Assembly: GCF_039555335.1 (NCBI RefSeq) | Contig: NC_092628.1 | Span: 82,238,315-82,302,314, forward strand | Reading direction: 5' to 3' | DNA: 64,000 bases | Origin: Amphiura filiformis | Lineage: Eukaryota > Echinodermata > Ophiuroidea > Amphilepidida > Amphiuridae | Part shown: positions 23,639 through 35,900 of the stretch, piece by piece | Layout: each line of letters begins with the position of its first letter | Position numbering within the stretch: position 1 is the stretch's first letter | Position numbers and translations under genes: made by a program | Notes under the pieces: model-generated | What the model was told of the DNA's origin: nothing | What the model saw: only the letters and a program-made list of their open reading frames with translations | The model's database searches: none

Positions 23639-25214
23639 GGGATCAAATCAAAACTCGACCGCCGGTTGCCCGCCGGTTCCGGGCGGTTCCGTCCGGTTGG
23701 CAGAGGTCATTGGTATATGAATATTCAAGAATGCATGAGTAGCAACCGCCGGTTGGTTTAAGCACATAACCGGAGAGATTAACAAACTGTCGATATGTTT
23801 GTTTCGCGATCACAATAGCGCATACTTGAAATTTCACGGTCACAATAGTCCATACTTGAAAATACTACACGATGATCGATTTTTCTTAGTCGTGTGTCTA
23901 TTGGCTTGTCACCAAAGCAAATTAATTTTGGAAATGATTTCTTGTTTATGGTTAAAATTGCTTGAATATATCACCATTGCTTAGATCGGTTAATTTCAGT
24001 TCAGAACAGTGTTTCAATGATTTCTATAGGTTAAGTAATTTAGAAGTTGTGAATGTATTATTTTGTGAATCACATAGGCCTGTATTGGTGATGGACAATT
24101 ATTATTATTTATATACGAAAGGTCATTTGTTTAAATCTGCCTCCAGAAGACATGATGCGTGCATAAATCACAAAAGAAATTCCCAGTTGAAGTGATAATT
24201 GATTGACTAATTTGCTTTGTAGTTCAACTGGGGATTTATTTTGTGATTTATGCAAAAAAATTGCAACTTCAATACTATAATGAACAAAATTGAGGACAAT
24301 TATATCCTAAAATCGTAGGCCTTTTACAACTTTTGGTTATATTTTAGTCCCGGTAGGCTTATTTTGATCCACCTAAAGAGTATTATATCAGAGCAGCTGA
24401 TCTAACACTCATATTATTTTATGATTTACATAATAGAAAGGATAGAATTATACTAATTTTTTCGATTCGTGTTCAAATTTTGTCACAACATTTCTGACGA
24501 CTGAGCAGTGGAGGACTTGCCACCCTGCCCCATGGCTAATCTCCATTGGTGCTGATGAAGGGGGCGGTGCCGAGGGGTGGTGGGATTCGCATATATTTTG
24601 TCGATCTTGCAAAATCATAAGTTCTTCTTGCACATCACCTCAACGAGCCTGGCCAACATCATTGTAGGCCCAATATACCGGCCTAATATGGCCTATATTA
24701 CGAACTTAGTGAGCGACACATCTCATACTCTCACCCCTTTTCCACCTCTCCCCCACGCTCCTTCTTTCTTTCTTTGATTCTTTTTTGCTTGCTTTCTTTT
24801 GATTATAAACACAGTTTAGGAAAAACGCATAACCATTGCGTTTTAAAACACAGAATTCCGTGATCGCGATTATCCCCTCGGAAATGAAACTTTAAAATAG
24901 GTCTTGTCTAACCTGTCACGATGTAAAATAATTAGAAATAAATAGACCAAGTCTCTGCTTATATTTTATCAAAAGTAAATGCTAAAAGTAGCCACATTGA
25001 TTGAGAAGAACTCCGAGAAGGTAAATCGATTATTCCTATTGTACTAAATTTGAAAAGAAATCACTTGAAATCACTCCACTCATTCACTCGATGATACCAA
25101 CCGGCCATATGAACCAGGGTGTGACGACTGACCTCATTACTGTGTATAATTTAGAACCGGACGGAACCGCCCGGAACCGGCGGGCAACCGGCGGTCGAGT
25201 TTTGATTTGATCCC
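23639..25214. mobile_element. PIF/Harbinger-like non-autonomous element with 60-bp perfect TIRs
   Basis: The first 60 bases (23639-23698) and the last 60 (25155-25214) are exact inverted copies starting GGGATCAAATCAAAACTCGA and rich in CCGGTT. A 3-bp TTA lies on both sides (23636-23638 and 25215-25217), matching the TWA target of PIF/Harbinger. No transposase frame exists in the 1,576 bp. The paralogous sequence near 44505 is uninterrupted, giving an empty site. Confidence 0.85.
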
Positions 25215-25343
25215 TTAGTAAATTTGTGAACTTTTGCTCTTTCTTTGTACATTATTGCCGACTTTAGTCTGATAAGCTCAGATTATGTCACAAAATGGAA
25301 GTTTTCTCGTAAAATTTCAAACATCTGTTATCAAAAAGATGTA

Positions 25344-25727
25344 ACATGAAAAACGGTGTTTTTTTCGATGGGAATAAGCAAACTGTGATGAAATTTTATT
25401 AGTTTCGCCGCCGTCAAGCCATTATTAACATTTCATCGTAGTTTACTTATTCCGTCGAAAAAGCCACCGTATTTACGCTTGTCAAGCCCTGGCCATTATG
25501 GGATAACTTGCATGAAGGAGGTAGGTTTGAGTGACCGCTTTGAATTCCCAGTTTGCCTAATCATGAAGCTCCCGGGCGCGGGCCAAATGGTTAAGGCGTT
25601 GGTCTCGTAAACCAGAGAGGTCCTAGGTTAAATTCCCGGGCGGGATTAGGGCCTACTTTCCTATTTCCTCCTTTAATAATGGTTCGACGGCGAAACTGAT
25701 AAAATTTCATCATCATGATCATAGTTT
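25344..25727 (+). mobile_element. Composite insertion with inverted ends and an internal tRNA-Thr-like sequence
   Basis: AAAAAGATGTA (25333-25343) and AAAAAGACGTA (25728-25738) flank it as an 11-bp near-perfect target duplication, and the paralogous site near 45232 lacks the insert. Inside are inverted copies of GATGAAATTTTAT..AGTTTCGCCG (from 25380 and ending near 25720), a left hairpin, and a tRNA-like core. Confidence 0.65.
25571..25645 (+). tRNA. tRNA-Thr(CGT)-like sequence, degenerate (probably not functional)
   Basis: Anticodon arm TTGGT-CTCGTAA-ACCAG gives anticodon CGT. A D-arm (GGCCAAATGGTTAAGGC) and T-arm (CCTAGGTTAAATTCCCGGG) are recognisable. The B-box has TTAAATTC instead of TTCAAATC and the acceptor stem is poor. 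It sits in the middle of the composite insertion 25344-25727, so a transposed or SINE-like origin is likely. Confidence 0.4.
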
Positions 25728-26269
25728 AAAAAGACGTACCTCGATCTTTCATAAAAAATACTAAGATAAAATTAAATACGCACACAATAACATGCTATCC
25801 TAAACCAATAGCAACCTTAAAACCAATTGAACTAATCGACAGTATAAAAAAAATCGGAATATGCGAAAAACATGATACATGATCTCAATGCATGTTTGAG
25901 ATTTACGTAAACAACAAAAACTTTGGATGCCGGGAAAAATTATATGACAGCGTAATAATGACAGGTAGACAGTGATTAAAGTGAAAATAAATATTAAGAA
26001 AAATCCCTTCATATGCGGATAATAGGTAGCACAGAAAATTGAGATACTACAACAAACATATAGTTTACAAAAATATTTAACTGCTTGATTTTGAAACCAT
26101 ATTTCCTGAAAACTAGATGAATGGGTATACAAAGCAAAGTAATTTATTTTTCTTCTGAGTCTTCTAAACAATACTAGTATTTTTAGAAATGTAAACTTGG
26201 TGTCTGTACTCCTGTCTTCATACTATTTATATAGCCAACCGTATGAAAGGAAATGCACTTGCACTAGTG

Positions 26270-26919
26270 ATAAGTCCTAATAATACCATTGACCATCTTG
26301 ACAGGTTTGCTCAATAACATAACCATCAGGACGATCTACATGACACTTGCAATACGGATTTATTTCGGTCAACTCAATGTAGATCATATGCATTGGCTGT
26401 GCCACAACGGTAGACTTATTAGTTTTGGGCTTAAAAGTGGCTAAGGTTGGTTTTTGTTTCTTTTTAAAATTAACTTAATTACCTCAAAATGTCAAAGAAG
26501 TATGTATTATCGTGCAATAATTAGTCTAATATTCACTTTGGTAAATGACAAAACTAAATTTCTCTTTGATAACAAAAACAAACAAAAGAAAAGAAATCAA
26601 GATTCTATATTGAAATAGCTGTGATAGGGGTTCATATTAAAGCTGAATATATATTTTTTTTAAAGCACGCTAAGCATTTTGCGTTGAATTGATCTGCACC
26701 AAAGTGTGTGGTGCAGACAGCCATAATGAGCGTCCACGTCCTAAGTATTGATCCAATATTTATCTTAGTAAAGCTATTTTCACCGAGGGCTGAACATGCC
26801 AAAGTACCATTTACATGATGTACGGCATTATATCTGTTTGAGACTTTGTGAGTTTCGTCATAGAAACTACTACATGTAGTTCTGCAATGTAGATAAGCGC
26901 ATCTCTACAGGAATTTACC
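26270..26919 (+). promoter_or_regulatory. Upstream region of receptor gene A, conserved with gene B
   Basis: This ~650 bp preceding the ATG at 26920 aligns in pieces with 45965-47539 upstream of gene B, for example AGTGATAAGTCCTAATAATA, AAAGTGGCTAAGGTTG and TCTGCACCAAAGTGTGTGGT. It must hold any proximal promoter and 5' UTR, but much of the match may simply reflect the duplication. No specific motif is claimed. Confidence 0.3.
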
Positions 26920-29900
26920 ATGGGAAATTTTCTTTTTCTTTTGAGCACGTTGCTGATAGCCGGTAAGAGTATTTTCCATCTGTTATATCAGCATTTGAAT
27001 TCGACATTTTTACCTTTTGCGGTTATTTGCGATGGTTCACTTAAAAGTAAAATGTGCATTTATAATTATAGTAGACACACTTTTTGTTAAAAAAAAGGCT
27101 GTCCTGTAGGAGAGAAAAGGGTTCTTGAAAATTTAAAGAACCAAAATATGGTTCTTTCTGGCCTTTCCAGAACCCTTTTCAGGTCTAAAATGTTTCTTTC
27201 TGACCTTTCCAGAACTATTTTTCCATATAAGGTTCCACATACAGGACTGCTCAAGAACCATTTTACGTTCTACTAAGAACCGTTTTTTTTTCTTCTAAGA
27301 GTGCATGGTAGATATTAAATAAAACAGTTAGAACCTTAATTTAAGCGTTATGTAAAACAGTTTGGTAAATTGTGACTGGACGCGGCGAATCAGCCGTAAA
27401 GTCGGCCCCGGTCAATTTTGTTTTATTTCGTGTTTAGAAAATATATACCATAAGCTTTAAAATGGTATATCATTTGACTTCAAACGATATCCAAAAGCGG
27501 GGTTATGATTTGTTGAACTCTGTTCCTTCGACAAAATTGTATTTTTTATCGGTTATACATGTGTCTCTTTTCTACATTTCTGGTAATAAATATCCAACAG
27601 TCATAATTGGCGGTCATTTCAAATCATCCCCAAGTCAACGAGGTTCAGAAATATCCTCTCATTGTTCATTGTGATTATACATACCTAGACAAAATACAAT
27701 GCTTTGTTATCTACCACTTGAACAGGATTTAGCCAAAGCAAACAAAGACAAGAACTATTCTATAGAAATAGGTAGAAGCTTATTATCCTCTTCAGCAGTA
27801 GTATTATTGATTGATTTAAACAGCGTTTGATAAGATACTTGTCGCAACGAATTGATACACCTATGAATACGACCTTCACATACATTTTACACTTTTACTC
27901 AGAATACAATTTGCCGAGTTTACGGCTGATTCGCCGCGTCCACTCACAATTAATCAATAATGACATTGGATATTAGTTTATGATCAATGCAATCAGTAGA
28001 GTGGCTTTGTATATCCTCAAATTTATTATAAATCCTTTACAGATGTTTAACTTGTTTCTCCTTTTTGGTTTTACCGTAACGAATTCAGTGCAAATCCAAA
28101 AAATATTATTCCTAATAGTTCGACCTAATTGCCATAATTGGGGAATGATATTCCAATTATATCCAATCCATACTCCAATGTGTGGATGCACCGTAGTTTA
28201 AATAAACCTTAACATATAAAATAAGCCACCCGCAGACAAAGCAGGGGGAACACATATAGAACTGACGCAGGTCTTTCATATTACCACTCTGTGGACTCAT
28301 TCAGTAGGGAGCCATACAAAGGTGAATGCTAATGATTGGGAGTCAAATGGTGCGGGAGGGGTGGCTTCAAGTTTCAGTAAGTCAGTAGTTTGATAGCGTC
28401 ATACCAAATTCGTGTCAGCATTAAAGCAATACTGTGTGATTTGCGTAAAGAATAACTTCCTATTTAAATGTTAGTTTTCACTGATCACATTGTCCCTTTT
28501 TAAATTACGAGCCAAACAAATGAGGTAAAACGAAGAAAATGGCTATTTCAATGAAATTGCTATTCAGCGCCTATAATGCGTGTATTAGCTATCATGATTA
28601 TTGGCGGAGCTTCACGCAGCTGGGATGTACAAACGTTAGGCAAGACGTTAGATGGATAGCGATATGCACACAGTTTATAAGTCAAGACGTACGACGAATA
28701 GCGATATGCACACAGTTTAAACGTCGCTGTTTCGCATAATATTTGGCCTACACCTCGTATAACTCAAGTTATTTTCTTGGTTGTTCTCGTGATTGCTCGT
28801 TTCATTTGAGTATTATACCTGGTGTAAATATGTTTGCTTCGCCACTTTGGTATTGTTTGCGTTAAAAGTATCCATTTGTTTTGGATTTTTTCATATTCAA
28901 TTTGATACTGTGTTTTGCCATTTTTGATATTGCATTGAATTGATCATGTGTTTAATTGTTTCGCTGTATTATACTTCATTTTCCTCTTTTTGTTTTCTAC
29001 TCACGTGTTATCTATGTAGTGTACAGCTTGGCTTTTAAAAAAAATTGTGTTTTATGATTCTAATTTTATCTTCTGTTTGATATTTGTTTGCAGTATATTG
29101 CCGTTGTTTATACAAAATTAGTTTGGTTAAGCTTATTTTGCTTTATTGCTTATGCCGTCACTTTGAGCATTTCATTTAGTTGTTTCTTTGCTCATTTTGC
29201 ACGTATTTTTTCCGTGCTATCCCTTTTGTGCAATGTTCATCGTGTGCCTCGTTTCATTTTTTTCTTATTTCTTAATGATGTATATTTATAATTCAATGGG
29301 CATTTTGTTTTTACGTACTCATGTTTTAATTGTAAAGCGCCTTTGATGTAATGCTGCCTGGTTAGGGGCACACCATTAGATTTCCAGGGGGTAGCTTGGG
29401 AGATTTTGAAGAAAAAAATGCCCATTAGTGAGACGAAAACAAAATTTTGACGGAAACAAAAAACCATTTCACCCCACTGATAAGTAAAAAAAAACCCACT
29501 CAACTCTGTTTAAAGGTATAGGCCTACATTGAAAAAAAAAATCGCCGCCAAAGGCAGCGAAAAAAAATCCGCCTGACCCAAACTCCCATGCTCCCTGATG
29601 CCGACACTATTGGAGTAGGGTAAGTCGTCTTCCAATACTGAATGTATTGATGCAGCTGCCCGGTGCAGCTGATGTGCATGAGAGATAGTATGAGTGCAAA
29701 AACTTACACTCTAAAAAATCGACCGTACGTTATGTAAAAAATAACATACCGTGTATAAACGAAGTTTACATGTTTTGCAAAAAATCATCAAAACGTAGTA
29801 CCAAGTCGGTTACTGAATATGTGTTTTTCGACATGTAAAACGTTTATTTAACATTAAGTAAAAATCAGTTGACACATCGGAGCGGCGTTATGGTAAAACG

Positions 29901-32900
29901 ATATCGTAATCAACGTTTTACCACGCGGCTATTATATGTACTACATAAAACAACTTTTACTGAACGAGCTAGCTATGTAAACGCAGAGATGGTGGTGACG
30001 AAGCAAGTTCGCTTGTCGTGCCCTGTGAACTAGCACGTTCCATAACATGGATTTGTAAGAGCATTTTGATGATTTTAAGGTAAGAATGGTAAACTGATGA
30101 TCACTGAGTTTGATTGAAGGTTGAAATATTTTGCGAATTTAAAAAAAAAAAAAAAAACACGCTTATGTAGTAATATTAGGCGCCTCATTGAACGAGTTCA
30201 ATGCAAAGTTGGTTCATTTGGTATAGGGTGAAACCTACGTTCGAAATAATGCCAATCGCAGTGCAATTTGCACCCCAAAAATTGCCTGTTGTGATACAAC
30301 TTTAAAAGTGTGGTGCACAATTGCGATACCATACTGTACTGACTTTATGTGTTGAATTTCTGAGACTGCACTTCACATTGCTCTGCGTCAGATGAAATTG
30401 CACCACAACTTTCAAAATGGGATGCAAAAGTACACCGCAAGATTTTAAAAAAATAATTCGAATACTGGGTGAATCCACAAGTGTTTGGCTTTGTACATTT
30501 TTAGTGATCATCAGTTAACCATTCTTACCTTGACCATAGAATACACGCATGTAGCATTTTACACAGAAAACCAACATTATTTACCCTCGGTTATGTTATT
30601 GAAATGCTATTTGTACAACCTGTATAAAAAAACGTCCTTTATTTTTAAGTACAACATTAACTCCAAAACAGCTATGCAAAACATTGTATAACAAAGGATA
30701 TGTAATAAATACCTATATATTGATATATTTTCATTGAAAATGCAGTTTAATTAGCTCGTCTAATGAAACATAATATTATCTCGCGACTGAAATTGCCTTC
30801 CGTAGTTAAGTCACGTGATAGTTTCGCGGCCAGGCCTCAGCGCAAGGTTGGCGCTAAGAGCTCATTCTTCGTCAGTTTATCATTTAGAGTGGACGTAACA
30901 TTTTTTCCCACCCACCACTCCCTTTATGTCAGGGTTGATCTGATTAAAATTGATCAAAATAGTGGACAGGGCGTAAAAATGAGTATCGCAAGAGTGAGAC
31001 AAATCATATATAAAGGTCTCGTCTTTAAGTCAAAATGTAATTAAGAATGAAATCAGAATATGTTGCATGTCACGGTTCTTTGTGTTGCATAATAGTATGA
31101 CTATATGGGTGTACGTGTGCGAGTAGTTCACTTCAACTTCAGTTTCTATCTCAGCAACATGTTCTATTCCGTTGCGCAGCTGTAATATTTATTCTCATTG
31201 AAATAGTGTGGTGAAGTTTGGCTTCTCCCTCAGAAGCATCAGTAAAATTGATTTAATTTGTGTCATTTTGAGTCTGGAAGGAGAAAGGAAAACATAATTG
31301 GTTGAGAGCCCTCGGGTTAGAATATACTGATGTTCTTTCCGTGCGTAAAAGTATGACTAAGGTGTGAGAGTGCGTGAGTAGATCATTCCAGGTCAGTTCT
31401 AATTCTGCAACCGTTTTATGCTGTGGCGCAGTTAAATATTCAAATATCGTTGTAAAATAGTGTGGTTAAGTTGCTTCGACTTCAGAAGCATTAGTAAAAT
31501 TGTTAAAATTTATGCCATTTCAGTCTTGGGCGGTATTTGGTTGATGAATGTTGTGTATAGCGGGAAGGAAGGAATCAACACCAGGTTGGCATGGAGTAGC
31601 TAGACAGGGGCCAAGTACTATGCCCTCAGATTTTTCTTGTTCAACAAAATATAAATAAAAAGGAAATATTGTGATCAAGTTTTTATGAGGTTGCGCAGCC
31701 GGCTAGTTATCGCGTTGAATTCTAAGGTAGGCTGTCCTATTGTATTTAGAGTAGACATCATATGTATACGATATCATAAGCTTTCAAAGCATGGCAATGC
31801 GGGTCAAGGAATCTGGGACAGTTTTTTGGATCATTTTTTTAAAATGATCAATTTAATGTACATAATTATACATATATTACATTAATAAATTCTATTTAGT
31901 CTTTCCAATCTTCGTGGGTATTAGCCTACTAGAAGATTTGGCGTTGGTTTCTGATGCCCACCATGTAATCTAAATATGAATATAATATGATAATGAGAAA
32001 GGGGTCAGCCATTTAATTTCTTTTGATATATGTAAGTCCGCGGCTTGTTATATTGTCATCGTTAGATGCAGTCTTTATATTCTTCCATTGTTAGATGTAG
32101 TCTTTATATTTTCTCTATCGTTAGATAGTGCATTCCCTGTGTGTTAAGGGAACTTTTGGTTTATAGGCGCAACTGGCTTTCGAAGTAATTGTTTGGGAGG
32201 CTCGGTCGGGTAATTACCGCGAGCGAAAAAGTTGACCATAAATCAATAAATATTAGCTGGCTGATTCCAATGAATTTTCTCAAAGCATTGCATGAATAAA
32301 TTATGCGTTTTTTCTGAATGACTGACAAGATGTCCAAAAATTGGTGTAAGGCGTTTCTTTATTTCAGTGTCTAGGGATAATTAACATATTATGTAGTTGC
32401 CTCGTTTCCACAATAAAAATGGTTTCTACTTTGAAATAAAACCACAAGACTTTTTTGGTGCCAAACAAAAAAGTTTTTTGCATTAAGTGATAAGGCTTGT
32501 AGATGCAGCGGTGATTGACTGAAATAAATCAGATAAGGATGTTTCCCTTTCGTATTCATATACTAGCAAATGTCAAAAATTCTTGACACATAAGCTTATC
32601 ACTTAATGAAAAAAGACCTTTTTTACTTGTTTATTACTACATATGCGTTTTTTTTATTATTATTTTTATTCGCAAAATATTTCAACCTTCAATCAAACTC
32701 AGTGATCATCAGTTTGCCATTCTTACCTTAAAATCATCAAAATACTCTTACAAATCCATGTTATGGAACGTGCTAGTTCACAGGGCACGACAAGTGAACT
32801 TGCTTCGTCACCACCATCTCTGCGTTTACATAGCTAGCTCGTTCAGTAAAGGTTGTTTTATGTAGTACATATAATAGCCGCGTGGTAAAACGTTGATTAC

Positions 32901-35900
32901 GGTATTGTTTTACCATAACGCCGCTCCGATGTGTCAACTGATTGTACATAATAAACGTTTTACATGTCGAAAAACACATATTCAGTAACCGACTTATAAA
33001 TTAACTATACATGTATTTGAATAGGGCTTCAACTTTTTCAATACTGCTGTTTTCTTTGTTTTTTGCCAAATTTTTCATTTCAAAAATACCAGATGACAAT
33101 TTGAATGACTTATCCTCCGCTTTGAACCAATTTATAAACAATTTCAATTTTTTTACACGTGGGCTGAGACTTTACCGATGCGAATAGCAACACAATTTTT
33201 TATAGCAAAACTATGACAATGCGTTCGCTTGTTTGTTCCAGATGTTCAATCTTCACTTCCAAAGGGCGATCACATGAATGCTACAGATGAATTACTGAGT
33301 AATTATGGACACGTGTACAGCAGACCTGTTCCTTTTTTCAATCAGACCATTGTGGTGGAATTCTTTATGTATGTCAATCAAATTATAGAATTGGTGAGTA
33401 TAAAGAGAGCAACTATTTTGGAATAATTCAATCTGAAAAAGGTGTCAGCTTGTTATGCAACCCATCAAGTTCATTTTTGGGGGAAATATCAACAACCCTA
33501 GATACTAACTCTACCATCGTGCACTGTACAGACGATCATTAATAATGCACAATGGCATATTTTGTATCTAGGGTCTTTGTTATTTTAGGTATATTTCAGG
33601 TATATTTTATCAAACACTCAAATAGCCGCCAAAATGGCTGAATTGCTTGGTGAATTACAATCAAATTTATAAAGATAGGCAAATAATAATAAAATACGCA
33701 AAAAGAAACTTGAATTATTGCACGATACATACTCAATGAAAATTTTTAAATGTACAGTCAAAGAATTAAAGGACAAAAATAATATAGCTGTAGCTCATAC
33801 TCAACCGTACTCACCTCAACACTATATCTCAAACACATCCCTGGACACACACCCCCACACCCCTCCCATACCCATACACACCCACCAACATCCACTGATG
33901 CACTCCCACACTTACCATTGCACAAAAACGCAACTTAATAAAATACCAATGTGACGGCATTATAAAAATATATGATAATATGACAATATGACAGGAGAGT
34001 GAATTGCATTTAAGGGCTTGGACTACCAAATCACACCAGCCCCCTCCCGTCCATCCATTCGCACAAAAAATGATTCAAACCAAATCACTAGATGGACAGG
34101 AGAACACTAAGCATGATTCAGGAGTTCAGCCATGTATGGAACTGGGCTTTCCTTGAATCTTTGCTATTGCCCAATAATATTGAACGTGTATGGGCCGCAT
34201 TAGCTGTTTACTATTTGGCCCAAGACCCATTTGCCATCGTTCTTACTTTTATGCGCCCCATACACGTTCAATTTTAGTGCAATATCAAACACACTGGATA
34301 CAATATTTACAATTGTGCACTGGACACCCGATCATTAATGATGCACAATGGTAGATTTTGTATCTGGGGTCTTTGATATTGCTCAATAAAATTGAACGTG
34401 TATGGGCCGCATTACTTGAGATGACAATAAAGTTTGTTGCCATATTACAGCGGATGTTCGATCCACCAATCGAGAGCTTTTGCTGGGCCACGTATTCTTT
34501 GGCATATAGTAGTGCTAGCCTGCTAGGTCTTTTCTTAATAACATCTCGTATTTGGCCTCCTGTACTGCTCTATCCCTTATACTTGCTCCCCCTGGCTAAT
34601 TTGTACTACAAGTTGTAGTTTGACGCAATTGGTATATTGCGGTATATGTGTCCAATAGACAAAACAAAGTTGAAGTTGAAGCCCCATTCAAATACATGTA
34701 GCTGATTTATTTACTGTCAGTATATAAATTACAGATTCATGTAAATGCCTAATTTTATCTCAAATACACAACTTTGGGCTGAACCACCAGCAGGTTATGT
34801 TAGCACATCTATGCTAACGACAAAGGTGAAGTTGTGAAAAGTATCCCAAAATGCCTCAACGACCTCTATTTTGGTTCCATTACAGAACGAGCGAGAGCAG
34901 CTTCTTACAGTCAGCGCTTTAATAGAGATGGTAAGTATTGAGACCTTCCTGGGCGTGTTTAAAGTGGCTGTATGCGAAAAGATTATACTGCAATAACAAT
35001 GGATTTCGCAATACTTATACGTTAATATACGCTAAATAACGGATAAGGTGGCTCACTATAAACACGCTCCCTGTGTAATGGTATAACGGGTATCATTGTC
35101 AGATGTCAGTGTGCTAAGGGGTTCGGGTGAATTCCCAGAAATTTGGTATAGCGAAGCCCCTCTTTATAGCAAAATAAATGGTGACAGATTCTTGACTCTT
35201 GTTCTATATTGATGTGTTTCATTTTGTCGAACAGAGAGATTCAATGGAGGCATTTAACTTATAGGCACATCATCCTGTAAGACTGTACCTGTGTCGTGAA
35301 TCTTATACGCAGTTATTGGAATGTGTTACTTTTCTATTATTGTGTTCGTAAAATATTAATAAAAGTTTGTTTATTCCTTTTCATCACGAATAAGGAGTGG
35401 CAAGACAGGTATCTCATTTGGAACACTACAAAGTATCCCAGTGTGACACATCTAAACTTCCCGATATCAGAAATATGGCATCCAGATGTATGGCTTTATG
35501 AAAAGTAAGTAGTACGCAACAATATTGGTTTTTTGGAATGCATTACAGCTACTTCAATGAATGAAATTTCCTGGTGTCATTCAGAAAAACATATTGGTAG
35601 ACATTGTTTTTTAATATTTGTTGAACGCCAAATTATAGCATTTCATAAAATGCAATTTCATGCCCTGCAGTACTGGTAAAGGAAAGTGCATTTCTAGTAC
35701 AGCTTTTGTGAAGGTACTATACATAGATTCTTATTTCATCAAAATAGTAACAAAATTGTTTCCTCCAGTAACGTTGTTTATGCCTGGCTCTAGACCAATC
35801 ACGCACGCTGTTATACATAGCGAATATGTAAACATCTCAAAAAAAGTAACTAACCCCCTTAAATAATGACCATTACTCAAAAACGGGTGATTGTATTACA

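Larger units (their letters stand above)
29806..32998. mobile_element. 3.2-kb element with ~335-bp terminal inverted repeats, intron 1 of gene A
   Basis: The left arm (~29806-30140) and right arm (~32663-32998) are inverted copies differing at few positions. They start AAGTCGGTTACTGAATATG and share GGAGCGGCGTTATGGTAAAA, CGAGCTAGCTATGTAAACGC and AACGTGCTAGTTCACAGGGC. The ~2.5 kb between them has no transposase frame but holds direct and inverted repeats. No target duplication could be fixed. The short reading frame over the right arm is a shadow. Confidence 0.75.

Noticed and set aside
32773-32979. 68-codon minus-strand frame
   Set aside because: Shadow of the right inverted arm of the 3.2-kb element.
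33718-34029. Frames on both strands near 33.8 kb
   Set aside because: They cross a CA/CCCA-rich simple stretch in intron 2 of gene A and show no domain.
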